Positions 44,470 through 57,098 are shown, counted from the stretch's first letter. The stretch is DNA of 64,000 nucleotides from Oikopleura dioica (GCA_907165135.1 OU015568.1:1124501-1188500), one strand, 5' to 3'. Numbers and translations are program-made. Notes: generated from the letters alone by a model not told the origin.

Positions 44470-44809
44470 GGGTAGGCCCCTCGCTTAAAACCAAAAGTCC
44501 ACCTACGAGAGCTCTGATTTAGACGTTTGTAGGCTCTTTTGAAAGAGCATTAAAATCTCTACAAGAAAATCTATATTAAAATTTTGCAAAATGATATTTA
44601 GGGTATATTTGCGTAGGTTGAAATTTCGACCAAAAATCAGTTTTTACGCTCTTAAAATTACAAATATAATTCTGCAAGAATACGACTAGCATATTCTTGA
44701 TCAGCTTTTCATTCTCTTTCTATAGACCCCTCAATCGTCCGCATCAGAGATCTCGTAGGTGGTTTTTGAAAAAATGGAGCGTTTTTTAAGCGAGGGGCCT
44801 AAACATGGG
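44465..44809. mobile_element. hAT-like MITE across the kelch gene start
   Basis: The element (44473-44801, 329 bp) starts TAGGCCCCTCGCTTAAAA and ends with the inverse TTTTAAGCGAGGGGCCTA (one extra T). The 8-bp duplication AACATGGG flanks it. The duplication contains the complement of the kelch ATG, so a second ATG copy lies at 44806-44804. Confidence 0.85.
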
Positions 44810-44966
44810 TCTCTTGGGGAAAGAAAAGTCGCTTAAAATAGCATAAGAATACAAAGCAAATGCTAAAATGGTCGGCGAGTTCGACAAACTTTGAAGCCAG
44901 AGATTTTAATGAATAATGAATATTTTATTTGAACAGAAAACCTCGAGGAACAGGCAAAATCGGGAA

Positions 44967-45981
44967 TCAGTCCCACTTTTCCGGAGCAATATGGCCAAGT
45001 AAGTAGACATTGTCATAATAATCTCCAACTTCGGACGTAAATTTTTCGCAGCTAGCATCAGCATTTTCAAGAGCTCGTAGAGTATTTTTGATAAACTTAA
45101 TTTGGTAAATAAATGTCAATTCTTAAGGGTGTACCTCTCGTTTGCTCATCTTATTTCTTATTTGTCCCGCAAGGGCAAATTGATCAACGCTCAATAAAAC
45201 CAGAGCATAGGCGATGATCGACACTCCATCAAAAGTCACGTGGGAGTCCTGAGCGTTTTGAGTCGAAAACTCTCGGGAGAAGATGGCGAGAACAGTATCC
45301 ATTCGTTGCCGGTCGCCAAGAACTGGGACATGGAACATGGCGAAGAATTTTCGAAGACTTGTCGGCAAAAATTGATCCTGAAGTTAAATTTTTAAATTCC
45401 GTATGAAAAAACACAGCTGACCTTGAAATTCATCATTCCGGTCAAATGCTCCAAAACATCAGTGTTCTTCCTCAAAGTCAAAAAACTCCTGACTTGATTC
45501 CAATGAAGCCTTGTTGTACCATTTATAAACTGTGCGATTCCTCGCGAATCAGTTCTTTTCAGCAGCTCTTTTTCGTCAAGAAACTTGAGTCCCCATTCAG
45601 GCTCTACGTTGAATTGAACACATGACTCGTCGAGAAGGAGATACAAGGATTTCCAGCTTTTGGGCTTGTTTTTGTAAAGAGAATCGGGGATTTTCCAAGT
45701 TCTTTTGCACAGATTCTCCCAAACGGATCCATCTGAGCCGAGTTCAGACCAAACACAACTCGCGAGGGACAAGTCTGAAGAGGTTTTTTGGATAAAAAGA
45801 GCCATAAAAGATATTCAATAAATATATTTTTAGTCTCGAAATCCGAAAAAACATCATCTTTTGAACCCTCAGTTTCTGTCTCAATAAGTTATTTTCTACC
45901 TGTCGCATCAAGATATTTTAGAACTTTTAGCGATACTTCAGCTGGAAAGTTGCTCAAGTCACACGTTTTTGATTCTGACAT
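44967..45981 (-). CDS. FBXO8: F-box only protein 8 (F-box plus Sec7-like domain)
   Basis: The start at 45981 gives MSESKTCDLSNFPAEVSLKV. The F-box continues across an intron (KYLDAT joined to DLSLASCVWSELG) and VWENLCKRTW, close to vertebrate FBXO8 as I know it. The Sec7-like part follows: SRGIAQFINGTTRLHW, then SLRKFFAMFHVPVLGD, SIIAYALVLLSVDQF and QIRNKMSKREFIKNT. The end, YYDNVYLLGHIAPEKWD, is also FBXO8-like. F-box proteins recruit substrates to SCF ubiquitin ligases, and FBXO8 is linked to ARF6. The motif around the usual Sec7 catalytic glutamate is not conserved, as in the vertebrate protein. Four or more exons with short introns. Confidence 0.9.
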
Positions 45982-46846
45982 TCTGAGATGTCGCAGAATG
46001 TCGGCGAAGCCATTCGCGATATAGATCTGAACATATTCACTGAGGTTATTTGATTGACAAGAAATATTATGCGCTCTTCATTTAACTTGTTTGTTATGAA
46101 ATGAAATTCTAAATTTATAATGTCATATTAATATGATTGATTTATGTTATGCTTGAATTCATCTTTTTGAGAATAATGCTAAATGATTGATAATAACAAA
46201 GAATTAACGAATCTTGATCATAATTTAATTCATAATTAAAGCCCTAAATACCTCTGATATCTTATTCGAAATCAGCTGATAAGCGCAGTATCCAACTTGA
46301 ACCAGGAAATCCCGTTCTCTGAGCAGCTCGCTCATGCTGGCAGAATATGACCCCTATCTTATTCAATTAGCTGAGGTGTCACGATCAGGTCTTCTGTTTT
46401 ATCTTTTATGGCTGGCTCTCGGGAAAACAAAAGACTTGGAGGAATTCATGGAGAATTAGAAGTGATCGCGGATTGGACAAAAATGACCAATGAGCGAAAA
46501 GGTATGCCAAGTGCTTCTAGTAGTGAGACGTCTGAAAAGGTACCGACTGTTTTACAGTACAGTCGATGGTCTTCGGACAACAGCCTCTACTGTAGTACCT
46601 TACTGATTATTGTCGAAATAAGGGGGTCAATTTAAACAAGAAAAATGACTCTAGAATGCCTCAATTTTCATGGATAAAGTACAAGTACTCATCAGAGTCC
46701 TTTATTCAAAGAATAATTTTATACAAATTTATTATATTTACACAAATATATTCACAGGAGTTAAGGATTAATGCAGAGGTAATATATTGATATTGAACTT
46801 TGAGGTTTTATATAAAAAAATAATTCGGCAGTTTAAAATATTATCT
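45982..46846. other. Intergenic, no gene seen
   Basis: Spacer between the FBXO8 5' end and the GPCR 3' end, AT-rich. A short open stretch at 46408-46635 has no support. Confidence 0.4.
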
Positions 46847-49606
46847 TTACAAATAAAATTGAGCAGATTCTCTTCGCTTGAAAAGATTCATCAAACTTGT
46901 TCGAACCGGCTTCACTCGCATGGAGTAGAGTAGTGGGTTGAGTGATGAGTTAATTTGCAGAAGAGTGGTACCAATCATCGATATAATCGGAGAAGCTGAA
47001 AGAATTTTATTAAATTGATCTGGTTTTATGATTTCTGATTATTTTGAGCATAGTTACTGATGGAATATGCTGATGGAATGGATTTTATCCATCTCTTTCA
47101 GCATAATTGCGATCTCAAAACGCCTCAATCTTTTATTCTTATTCATAAAATTTTATATAACGAAGGAAAATAAGATTAATTTTCGAATAACTTAAGCGCT
47201 TTCTCAGTTCAAAATGACTGCTCATTTTTCTTACCAGCAAAAGTCGTCAAAAACGGAGCAAGGAAGAATCCAACTTGAGTCAAGAAAATCGTCGCAACAA
47301 GAAGAATCATCACTTCTCCAGCTTTTTCGGAAACGGTAAGGGCATCTCGTTTTGTTTGAAATTTGTGGATCATGTGGAGGGACTTGTTCGAGACGGCTAG
47401 GATCTTGTTCTTCATAACTTGGAAGTTGGATGAGGTCTTTTGGGAGTCGCCGGAAATTGATTCTTCGCAGCCAGAACCGGTTGATCCTGAAATTAATTTT
47501 GAAGAATTTGAAGATTGAGAAAACCCTAACCCTAACCCTAACAGTAAAATTAATTCCTACTGAGCTTTGTCGTAATACTAAGAGTTTTATCTTACCTTGA
47601 GAACAATATCCAGAAGAAAGAGTTTCCTGGCTCCCGCTTTCCAAATCGCATGAAGGATGCAAGATCATGTCCGCTTTTGAGCTGTGGATCACTTGATAGT
47701 TGAGTCGGGAAACGTCTGGCATTGAAAAACTCCGCTTTGGGGCCGCATTGATATTGGGGAAAATGATTGTCGATCGGCGGGCTCGGATCTTTTTCTGAGC
47801 CGCGATGGCGACTCTGGACATGCGGAAATAGAAGGTGGAGATGATGAGGATGCAGAGGATAAAGATGGCCAGGCAGAGAATCGAGTACCACCTTAAATTT
47901 TTTTGTAAAGAACTTAGAGATTTTCAATATGTTTCCGGAAAAATTCCGTCAAAGTCAACCTCAAAAAATATGTTTTTTCAAGCTCCTGGTTTCAAGGATT
48001 GACACCCTTGAAAAATCTTTAACAACCTTAACAACTTTAAAAGGCTTTAATTTGGAATTAATTTGCGAAGAGCGTCGCGCTGCTTCCGGCTCAGCGCCGG
48101 ATAAGCTTGTCGGAAGTGGCTGGAATTAAGAGGATGAGGAGCGAGAAAAAACATTTTTAAAGATTGAAATTGATGAATTTTAGTGAAGAGAAATTTTCTC
48201 TTACCTTGGTGTTGCGGTGCCGAACGAGCAGGTTTCCACCGCTTCATCTTCTCCTTTTGCCAATTTTACGAGAAGAGGTAGTACAGACAAAATACAGGAG
48301 CATCCCCAAGTCGAGCCAATGAACATCTTGTTTGCGAGTCGACTTCTGCTGCTGCTGTTAGAAACAGTCAGAAACCGCTCGATTGAAATGAACACCAAGC
48401 CGAAGAGAGAAGCAAAGTGCGGAACTAAAAGGATTCGTTACATTTTGCTTCGCGTTTTCAGATCGATCAGTTCAGGTACATGCGCCCAAGATTCAAGGGG
48501 AGAGCATATGGGAGCCACTTGAAGGCTTTTTGAAATTGAAACAAGGGGATTTAGCTGACTGGAACGAATTTTTTTCGGTTCAATTTTGTCTTCTTGATTC
48601 TTACCTTGGATGGAAGCTAAAGCTCCGGAGCAAGCAATAACAGTCGAAAAGAAACCAATTCTAGCAGCAACTGTTAGGGGAATGCTAATCAAGCCGACAC
48701 AAAGATCAGCTGCGGCCAAGGAAAGGATTAGCTCGTGCGACGACTTCCGGCGTAATCGGCCAGGGCCCAACATCCTGAACAAAATAAATGAAAACAGCGC
48801 CAAGGTCAGGGTCAGGGTCTTGACCGGGATTGGGATTAAGGGGCTTGGGGAGGGAAGGATTAGGAGTTATATAAAATAATATTACGCCTAAACATTTGTT
48901 TACCCAATTTTTACTGCTTGAAAAGTAAAATTTTATTTCTAAAATAAAAAATCATATTATCCTTGATACCCTTAAATAAGAGGAAGAGCTTGAACTTTTA
49001 CGATGAAGGTCAAAAGTTCAAACTCACTCAGACTTCTCAATCGCCCCTAAACCCGCATGGGAATTCCTATTTTCGCCCTGCTGAACATATCGGTCCCTAC
49101 ATCGGGGTTACAACACAAGCAAGCGCGCTTTGTTTATACAAGAGTTGTACCCTTGACTTGCAATATCCCCTGCCTAAATAGGCCAACGAAAGGAATTGCG
49201 AAATTTTGGTCTTCGCGAAAATTGAAGGTTAGTTTACGCAATTGATTCTTATCGGAAGAATGACCTCAAATTGCCATTTTATTCAAACGGGCTCCTCTAA
49301 GTAATTTTTCTCAACTCCTTTCGACCATTTTAGCCAATAAATAATTTGTAGTTAAAAATAAAATATAAACAAAAATTTTTCTAAGACTTTCTATTTAAAA
49401 TTTTTGAAAAGTTATATTTTTTTTAACCAAGCGGCTTCAAGATCAAATAAGAAATTATTTCATTAATCATTTCCTTAAAAATGACAATCATAAAATGGTT
49501 ACCTGGTCAGTGCGAGGGCCACTAGAATATTGCCAACGACGATTATCAGCGACAGAAAACTCTCGATTCCGACGAAAATTGCAAGTGAAAAATCAAAATT
49601 ATCCAT
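46847..49606 (-). CDS. Class A (rhodopsin-like) orphan G-protein-coupled receptor
   Basis: About seven exons. Helix 1 is in exon 1 (start 49606; SLIIVVGNILVALALT). Helix 2 is ELILSLAAADLCVGLISIPL and helix 3 ends in VFISIERFLTV, where ERF replaces the DRY box. Helix 4 is STWGCSCILSVLPLLV, and loop 2 keeps its cysteine (VETCSFG). Helix 5 is WYSILCLAIFILCILIISTF, followed by a long Ser-rich third loop (about 120 residues) and helix 6 (EVMILLVATIFLTQVGFFLA). Helix 7 carries NPLLY. The ligand cannot be predicted. Its introns include a telomere-like repeat at 47524. The intron after exon 1 is about 700 bases. Confidence 0.82.
47524..47542. repeat. Interstitial telomere-like repeat (CCCTAA)n
   Basis: Three full CCCTAAC-type units in the GPCR intron before helix 6. 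TTAGGG is the common animal telomere repeat. A degenerate G-rich stretch (GGTCAGGGTCAGGGTC and GGGATTGGGATTAAGGGG) lies at 48805-48846 in another intron. Confidence 0.6.
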
Positions 49607-51604
49607 TTTCCGATTTCAATATGTGTCTTTTTGACTCGGGAAAAGTATTGAATTACTCTACTGATTCTGCTCTTTGGAATTCTAGTTGGTCGAAAATTTG
49701 AACCTGGCGCCCAAGAAGCGTGCGCTCGCGCGACCCCCCAGATTGTTGGTCGCGCGCGCGAAGTTTGAAAAAAATCGATGATGGAAGAAAATGATAAGGG
49801 CTTAATGGGCGGATTATCGCTGCAAAATGCGAGCACTTGATTTTTGATTTTGTTGGTTTCGAATTCTGTTGGGTTATTGATCGAAAAAGGAGGATTAGCG
49901 ATTATCCAATTTTGGATTTTCAAGTCCAAGAGTATCGAATCGCTGAAAAAATTGGGGAGAATTGAATTTGGTGAAGGCTTTTTTATTTAAAGAGCTAAAT
50001 GAAAGGTTCACTTAAAATTGTAAAACAGTATTCAAATAAGACGTATAAAACTATGAGAGAATAATTTTATTTGAGAAAATTTTCCTCTTTTGAGTCTAAT
50101 CTTTTCGGGCATTCTGAACGCAATCCCAATTAAATATCTCGCACAAGACTCCAGAATGTGCGCATTTATTTTGTGAATTTTATTGCTAAATAACTTAATT
50201 TAAATGGCGATCAAGTAGTAAAATTTCCAATCAATGGACGCATCAAGCTGCAAGGTGGTACTTTGAAGTTTTGAGACTCGCGCTTTTTATTAAAAAAAAA
50301 ACAAGAATATTGTCTCGTGTTCACTGTCTACTTTTCATTCTCAGGATAGACCTTGTCTACCGTTTTTAAGGGGATAGATATCAAGAATCGGATTTTTTTG
50401 TAAGTGTTTTCTCAACTTTTTAATAAAGTGACTCCCTTATTTTTCTGCTAAAAATTTATTTCAGGCAATTATCTCTTTCCGATTGTCGTCTAAATGACCA
50501 TTTTTTGAAAGTTAGCGATCTTTGACGATAAATTTTGTTAAAAATTTTTTGAAATTCAAGATTTCAGCGTCCATAGGAAATAACCAAAGGTTGAAAGTTT
50601 TGTTTCCAAAGTAAAATAAGGCTGTTATTATTTTAACTTTGGGAGAAAAATCCGACAGAAAATGGCGATTTTTGATATCTACCTCCTTAAAGACTGTCGA
50701 ACTACAGAAGCAAAGAATTTCAGGGCTCGCTTTTTGGACTTTCGAAATCTGTACCCATCAAAAAAGCCCTCGATAGTTATCAATTTCCGAAACTGATGAA
50801 AAGAAGAGCAGAAAATTGAAGAGATTTTGAAGATGTGCCAAGGGCGCGAAAATTATAAATTTTCTGCCGTCGTAATGAAATTTGACATGACCTTGATTGA
50901 AAACTGCTTTTTTGGGTGGGTCGAGGTCGATTATTGCGCAATAATTTGGGTTAATTGAGAGCGAAAAGATTTGATTCCTCAAAAATTTGAAATTTTTCAT
51001 GAAAAATAGGCCTTTTTTCAGACAAAATTCATGTTGATTCGATTTCAACTCCCTCTTCTTTATCCCGGAAATCCCAAAACTAATGGCCCCACTGATCCCC
51101 ATTTTCCTAAAAATTCCTTATCAGCAGGCTCAAGTGCCCGATGCCTTCTAAAATTCCTGATCAAAGGGTTCCTTTTCGAAAAGAATGGTGCAAAACGACA
51201 ATACCCGTTGTCTGAAAAAGTGATCAAAAGGAGGCGCGGTGTTTGGTAAACTAGAAGGGATAAGCTGATCACGTGGGAAGTCGAGGAGCCCTGGACTTGA
51301 CGGATGGAGTCAGTAGATAGGATCAAAGAAGGGAGAGGAAGGGGACAAATTGGGGATGCTGAAAATCACCTTGATGGTGGAAGAGATAATCCTTTGGATA
51401 TTCTCACGACATTCGATTGAGCTCTAGAAATTTCAAAACCATAAGTCTTTAAAATTCTCAAGCTTTTTTATATTTTATAAAATTAAGTTTCTCGAAGCGA
51501 AAATACAAATCCATCCAAGACTTATTCCGCAACTCATTGAATAATTTAACAATTATTTACTTGAAAAAAATTTTTCCCAGGAAGAGCAGGAGATCATTTC
51601 TCCT
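49607..51604. other. Long spacer with one inverted-repeat element
   Basis: AT-rich except for a short GC-rich stretch with CGCGCGACC near 49725-49755. A minus-strand open stretch at 50758-51326 has several usable splice signals, but I could not build a convincing protein. Confidence 0.4.
50366..50690. mobile_element. Inverted-repeat element (MITE-like)
   Basis: TTAAGGGGATAGATATCAAG at the left matches the inverse TTGATATCTACCTCCTTAA at the right with one indel or substitution, 325 bp apart. No coding capacity. Confidence 0.55.
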
Positions 51605-52006
51605 CTTGAATCTGGGTCAAAATGCAAGAGATGATAAAAATCATCGAGTTGTTTACTGCAACAATAAAACTCTCAAGCCTCATTCTCAGACTCCCTGATT
51701 TACTCACTTCCGAATTTCCGCGAAAAAACTTGAGTTTCGGATGCTTTTTATAGAGTTATAAAATTTGATTAATCTGACAGGGAAGAGTGTTTTCAAAACT
51801 TGCCCTTCTCGCTTCCTAAAACCAATGTCCTCGTGTTTGGGGAAAAGAAGATTAACGAAGAGGGGAATCCGAGGATCGTGTATTCGAGGAGTTCTAGAGC
51901 TCGTGAAAAACCTTGTGGGACGATCCATGTCAGTAACTTCCGGGAAATAAAGAGGCTTACAGATAAGCTCCTTCGTTTTGACTGTATTATTTAAGGAGAT
52001 ACACAT
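51605..52006 (-). CDS. Possible small membrane protein gene, structure unsure
   Basis: Two or three minus-strand pieces could join. One, after a 47-base intron (51959-51913), reads FSRALELLEYTILGFPSSLI, which looks like a membrane helix. Another, after a 50-base phase-0 intron (51781-51732), reads SFIVAVNNSMIFIISCILTQ and stops in EEK near 51598. The two solutions use different frames and cannot both be right. Hydrophobic segments and introns of typical size keep it worth listing. Confidence 0.25.
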
Positions 52007-52929
52007 CAGAAGAGCCTCTTTTGAAAAAGGTTATTCTGAATAATTTTATAAGGTTTTAGCCTTTATTTTTCAAAACTATTTTTTCGTTCTTCAGAAAACG
52101 GAAATTTGGCTAACAGATGTTTTTCCATCTTCAAAACTGAAAATAAAATTTCATTGAAAAAGAAGTTAGCGGCGCCACTTGAAAATGTCAACGGTCGCAT
52201 CTTGCTTTTAAATAATTACTCGGAAATGGCGAAATCACAGCGGTGATACTCTTCATCGATCGGCCATCTTTCCTTTTTTTCAAATTTTGCGCACCTGAAA
52301 GTTGCAACTTGCACTTTTCAAGTGTGCGTTTGTGCTACTGGTTTTCCGTTTTATATCTTCAAAAAGTTACTGCAGGTGTCTGATAAATAAAAATATAAAA
52401 AAAAATTGAACTTAAAATTCCAAAAGTCGACAATGAAAAACCGAAAAAAAAATTGATCAAAGACCGGCATGAACTCTTATTAGTCCGCTTTTTCTGTCTG
52501 AAGAGCGATCTTTCTTCGTATATTCGATGATCCCTTGTTTTTAGTGTTTTTCATCGAGTGTCAAACAAGACGATTCTAACCCGTTTTCTTTAACCCGCTC
52601 GAGCGTTTCGTGACACCGCATCATCAAAGCAGTGCTTTTTTGCCTCGACTGAGATGACAGTTCTATCGCTGACGTTGCTTACTGATTCGGTAGACTTTAA
52701 TTTATTCAAACATATGATAACGATTACGAGCATATGATAAAAAAAAGAAGAATAAGCGTTTATATTTCATCGATAAAAAGGATCAACTAGTTAGTATAAA
52801 AGGTAAGTCACTTTTGTTAAAATTGGTTTGAAGTTTTACAGTAAAATATTTACTGTTTATATAATAAACAAATCATGGGCCTTATACAAGGGACTTCGCC
52901 CCCATCCCTCCGTTTGGGGAGGTGTCAGG

Positions 52930-53078
52930 AAGCGACAAAAAATTTCGACAAATTTTGCGTGGAAATTTTCAACCAATCAAAAGCCTGGATTCGCTTTACC
53001 GGTCAATCAGCAGCCGATTTGCCGCCCACGCAAAATTTGTCGAAAATTTTTTGGCGTTTTCAGACGCTTCCTTGAGCG
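52930..53078. mobile_element. Long hairpin (MITE-like) repeat
   Basis: The left arm AATTTCGACAAATTTTGCGTGG and the right arm with CCACGCAAAATTTGTCGAAA form a near-perfect inverted repeat. Outer GGAAGCGAC...GCGTTTTCAGACGCTTCC matches extend it. The loop is about 55 bases. The rest of 52007-53300 shows nothing else. Confidence 0.55.
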
Positions 53079-53305
53079 AATATTATATTTATAGTTTCGT
53101 TGTCAAGTTTATATTGTCTTCGAAATCTGTCTGGAGCTGAAACACACTCAATGAATGTTCAAGTTAATGCTCAATACGAGCATAAGATCAATACAATAAA
53201 TTCCTAGCAGATCAAATTCCCTTACGATTATGTTTACGACTAAAGTAATGCGCCTAATCGAGGATCAATTTGAAGCGCCATCTATATCGCTGTCTATTTT
53301 TTGGA

Positions 53306-53313
53306 TATATAAA
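53306..53313 (+). promoter_or_regulatory. TATA box of small acidic protein gene
   Basis: TATATAAA, 60-67 bases upstream of the start at 53373. Confidence 0.6.
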
Positions 53314-53372
53314 CGCCCATCTTTCTCTCAAAGCATCATCAAAAACATTCAATCTAACAAAAATCAACAAGA

Positions 53373-53624
53373 ATGTCTTACTTCACCGATCACTCAATCA
53401 ACGCTATCTTGGGTGGTGACGGCCGACTCTGCTCTAGAACTGACTACGACTCCGACGACTCCAACTCGCGACATGAAAAGTACTCCGAGTACTATCAATT
53501 TCACGATGACAAGGAGTACGAGCACGGAAAAGCGATCGAAGGGATGAACATGTTCATGAATCGGTTTATTCAGGAAAATATGGACATTGTTCAAGGTCTC
53601 CGGGCACAAAGCTTCAAGAAATAA
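53373..53624 (+). CDS. Small acidic intronless protein, unrecognised
   Basis: 83 residues in one exon. MSYFTDHSINAILGGDGRLC is followed by an Asp/Ser/His/Glu-rich middle (DYDSDDSNSRHEKYSEYYQF) and a C-terminal helix (GMNMFMNRFIQENMDIVQGL). The context is strong: a TATA box, a 60-base leader ending AACAAAAATCAACAAGAATG, and a 3' AATAAA at about 53690. This looks like a highly expressed small gene. The middle is likely disordered. No family is recognised. Confidence 0.6.
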   Translation: MSYFTDHSINAILGGDGRLCSRTDYDSDDSNSRHEKYSEYYQFHDDKEYEHGKAIEGMNMFMNRFIQENMDIVQGLRAQSFKK

Positions 53625-54227
53625 AACCGACAAAATCTTCCTTCGCTTGTTTGATTCTTTCTTTCCTGCGTTTTACTGCCTCTTATTTGAATAAATTTGT
53701 GTTTCAGTGTTTTCCATTTTTGCTATTTTTTGCCTAGACTCGTATGTTTGCGGATAAATAATCTTATATTCAACTTGATGAATTAAAGAGATATTTTTTT
53801 AAACGATCATTTATTGCTTTTTCTTAATATAATTCAAATAAAATCATTAAATTGATTATTACCAATAAGAGACATAAATTATGTCACATAATCCCAGTCT
53901 AACAAGCTCTAGACTTGGCCTCAGGCATATTTTTATCTGTATGTTAATATCAAGAACATATTCCTTCTGCTGAAAACAATATAGGAAACATTGAAAGGTC
54001 AAGTAAAAACCTTTCTTACAGAGGTCGAATCCGGTTGGAACTTGGTTAATGACGAAAATGATGACCCCCCTAATTCATTGAATAAAATGGCCTGAGGGCG
54101 TTTTGTGTGTGTGTTCTGCAAGTGTGATAGCGTATTTGGCGGTGGTGGTGCTGGTGTGTGGGCGTCCCGTCACTCAGAAGGCTGCTGCTGAAGTGAGCTT
54201 GACCAGCATTCACTTTACCGCACCCAA
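53625..54227. other. Spacer, no gene seen
   Basis: AT-rich, with a GT-rich patch (GTGTGTGTTCTGCAAGTGTG) near 54105 and a GGTGGTGGTG tract near 54138, upstream of the ZP gene. Confidence 0.35.
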
Positions 54228-57098
54228 ATGCGCTTCCCCGGATACATCGCTTTTATAGGTTCGTTAATTTTGGTTCGAAAATTCATTGGAGAGAAAATTT
54301 CATGAAAATTATAGAGATTTTACGAAGAAAAATGAAAATTTTAAGCCATCTTTTCGCCGCTTCTGGCAAAATATCAAGACAGAAAACCTTTAAAATTTCA
54401 TTTTTCAATTTTTTTTTTGAATATTTATGCCGTGATAAAAATCAAGAAAAAGGGGGAAAGGTTTCATATCTCTTTTAAGGTGCTGCCCGCGCTGAAGACA
54501 GTTGTCCCCCACCACCATCAGTCTCTTATGCTTCCTTTGATTATGTAACTGGAAGCAGCACTGCATCCTACTCCTGCCAGGCCGGTTTTTGCTTTGAAAA
54601 CGAGCGAACTCGAACAATCGACAGTAATTGCCAGGTGTGTTTTAGGATAAAATACTTAAGAATGAATCATCATTTTATGTCAAAATTAATTTTTTAAAAA
54701 TTCATTTTCAGGGAGGCGAATGGTCATCAGTTCCCTCTTGCAAGCCTTGTAATGCATGTGTCCTCCCCCAGGTCGATGCTAATCAGAATATCAACTGGAA
54801 CGTTGATGACTGGACAGCCTCGATCTCTTGTGTTGAGGATGGCGCTGTCCTCGAGCCAGGCACCGACATTACAGAGATGAAAATCAGCTGTATTGAAGGT
54901 GGCAAGTGGGCCCGAGACGTGCCAGTTTGCTCCCGACCAAGCAAAGTCACCTGTGGCGATGATCACATTGAAGTCGTCGTCGACAAGAGCCTTTTCCGCG
55001 CAAAAGGATGGGACGCAAGCACATCCAACGTCTTCCTTGCCGGACCTGGATCAAATTTAATGAGCATCAACGACGTCGACAACTCTTGCTTCGCAACTGA
55101 AGACGCTGATGGAAACTACCGAGTTCGAATCGAAGCTCCCTTCATGGGCCAGTGCGGTACCCAAGCTGCGATCGAAGACCAGGATTACATCTTTTCGAAC
55201 AAGATCAAGTGGCGAGTAGAGAACGATTTCACCGTCAAGGATGCTGAGGTCCTCGATTTCACCTGCAACTACCGAGGCGTTTTCATGGCTGGCCTTCCTC
55301 AACTCGTCAAGCTCGCTATTAATACCAAAACCTACTCTGATCCAAGGTAAACAAAGCCAATCTTCGCCCACATAATCCTCTTTATAGCACTGAGGAGGAT
55401 TTTACCGTCTCCATGTCCGTCTACGATCGCGCCAACTACACCGGATTGGTCGACAACATCCCCCTCCTCCATCGAGGAAAACGATATTTCGTCGATCTCC
55501 ACCTCCACAACCGAGAAATCGGAACTCCCTTCCTCAAGTACTGTTATGGATCGAAGAACTATGTGTCTGAAAGCGAGCTCAGAGAAAAGTACAAGACAGA
55601 AACTTCCAGGAAAGCGTTGAAAAATCGATTTCGTAATTTTGATCTTTTTCGGAGACGTGTTAGCCCTAAATTACTGTTTTGGCTGGTCTGAAGTTAACAC
55701 GTCAAAACAACCGCCAAAGGTGTTCTGTGGCCAGAAAGTTGGTTAAATGAAACTACGTTAGCATTTAGCGAAAATGTGAAAAGCAAAAATACTAAGTTTT
55801 CCAACGCAAAAAAGCTCTGGTCTTCGAAGCATGGTTGTCAATGGCTGCCCCGCTTCTGGAACTCTTGTTCGTCTTGAAGAGTCCCCAACGACTTATCAAT
55901 CCCGATACTCCTTTATGTTCCCAAAGATCGGAATCCAAGGTCGAGTTGATCTTCAGGTTCGTTTTTGAGGCTAATTTCGCGGATTGCTCTAACTGGTTGT
56001 CTTTTAGTTCGTCTACCTCCACTGCGAAATCGAAATTAAACCACTTGGTTTCGCGCCAAAATGCGACGACACTCTGTTCGAACAAGTGCTTCGACGAAAT
56101 TTCGCCTCCATCAATGGAGCTGGAAATGGCGGCCCTGGACCTTTCTCCCAAAAATTCGGTTAGAAAAATATTTGATAGAAAAAAACATCAACAAATTATC
56201 TTTCAAGGCCCCCGATTCAGCCAAGGCTCCAGCAGCGGCTCAGACTTGATCACCGGTCGATCCTTCGGCAACGAGGCCAAATCGAAGCAGGACGCCATCT
56301 GGGACATCAACTGTCAGATTCCACTTTTCAAGGCTGCCCCTCAATGCAAAGCACGAGAAGCCGCTAGGCAACGATCAAGAAGAAGCGCTGAAACTATTGC
56401 AGCTGCAGATATGGCCGTCGGATTTGGTATGTGAAGCGAAAATGAAATGCATTTTTCTTTACCGCAGGAATTTTTCATTCAATTTTCTTTTCTCTCTTCT
56501 GTTTCTTGACTCATTTCATGACTCATCAAAGACAATCTTAACCCTAATTTAGGGACCCTAACTTCCATTGAAATCAAGGAAGATTTTTGAATAAGTCTAA
56601 TAATCATTCTAGGCCCAATCGTTTTCCCCGAAGACGAAGAAACCGAGGTCGATGAAGAAGTCGTTGTCGAAGAGGTCCTCAAGTCGTCTAAACTCTTTGT
56701 TGAAGAAAGCCTCCGAGTCGAAGACATCATCGCTGAGCAAGCCGCTGAATTGGACAGCTCCGTCAAAGATCAAATCGAACAAATTGGTACGATAATTTTC
56801 AAGAGAGAAAAAATTAATAAGCCCATTTCTAGAGCTTCTCCGTGAGCAGCGACAGACCCGAAAATGCCTCATCATCGGAGGAATGGCTTTCGGATGCGTT
56901 CTTCTTTTCTTCTTATCGCTGATGATCACCAGCCGAGTCAGCTGCTTTTCCAAGTCGAAGGTAAGAAAGGCTGATCTTTTGGATCCGATCTTTTGTTTGA
57001 CATTTGAGCGTTACCCTCGTCCCTAGAAATCTAAATCCGGCTCCGACATTTTGGCAACCCAAATCCAGAAGGAACTGAACCGACCGTCCAAGATCTAA
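54228..57098 (+). CDS. Membrane-anchored CCP/zona pellucida (ZP) domain protein
   Basis: The start at 54228 gives a leader (MRFPGYIAFIGAARAEDSC). Two CCP/sushi-like modules follow (GSSTASYSCQAGFCFENERT and GKWARDVPVC). A ZP-N-like part begins VTCGDDHIEVVVDKSLFRA, and the ZP-C part includes VVNGCPASGTLVRLEESP, FVYLHCEIEIKP and APKCDD. A furin-type site RQRSRR is followed by a spacer, an acidic coiled stretch (PEDEETEVDEEVVVEEV), one membrane helix (LIIGGMAFGCVLLFFLSLMI) and a short tail. ZP proteins polymerise outside the cell after release at the furin site. About ten short introns; joins were checked by frame. Confidence 0.85.

Noticed and set aside
46408-46635. 75-codon plus-strand frame
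   Set aside because: No leader, domain, promoter or splice partner; composition like spacer.
51060-51326. Minus-strand frame next to 50758-51102
   Set aside because: Splice sites exist but no join gives a sensible protein; left as unsupported.
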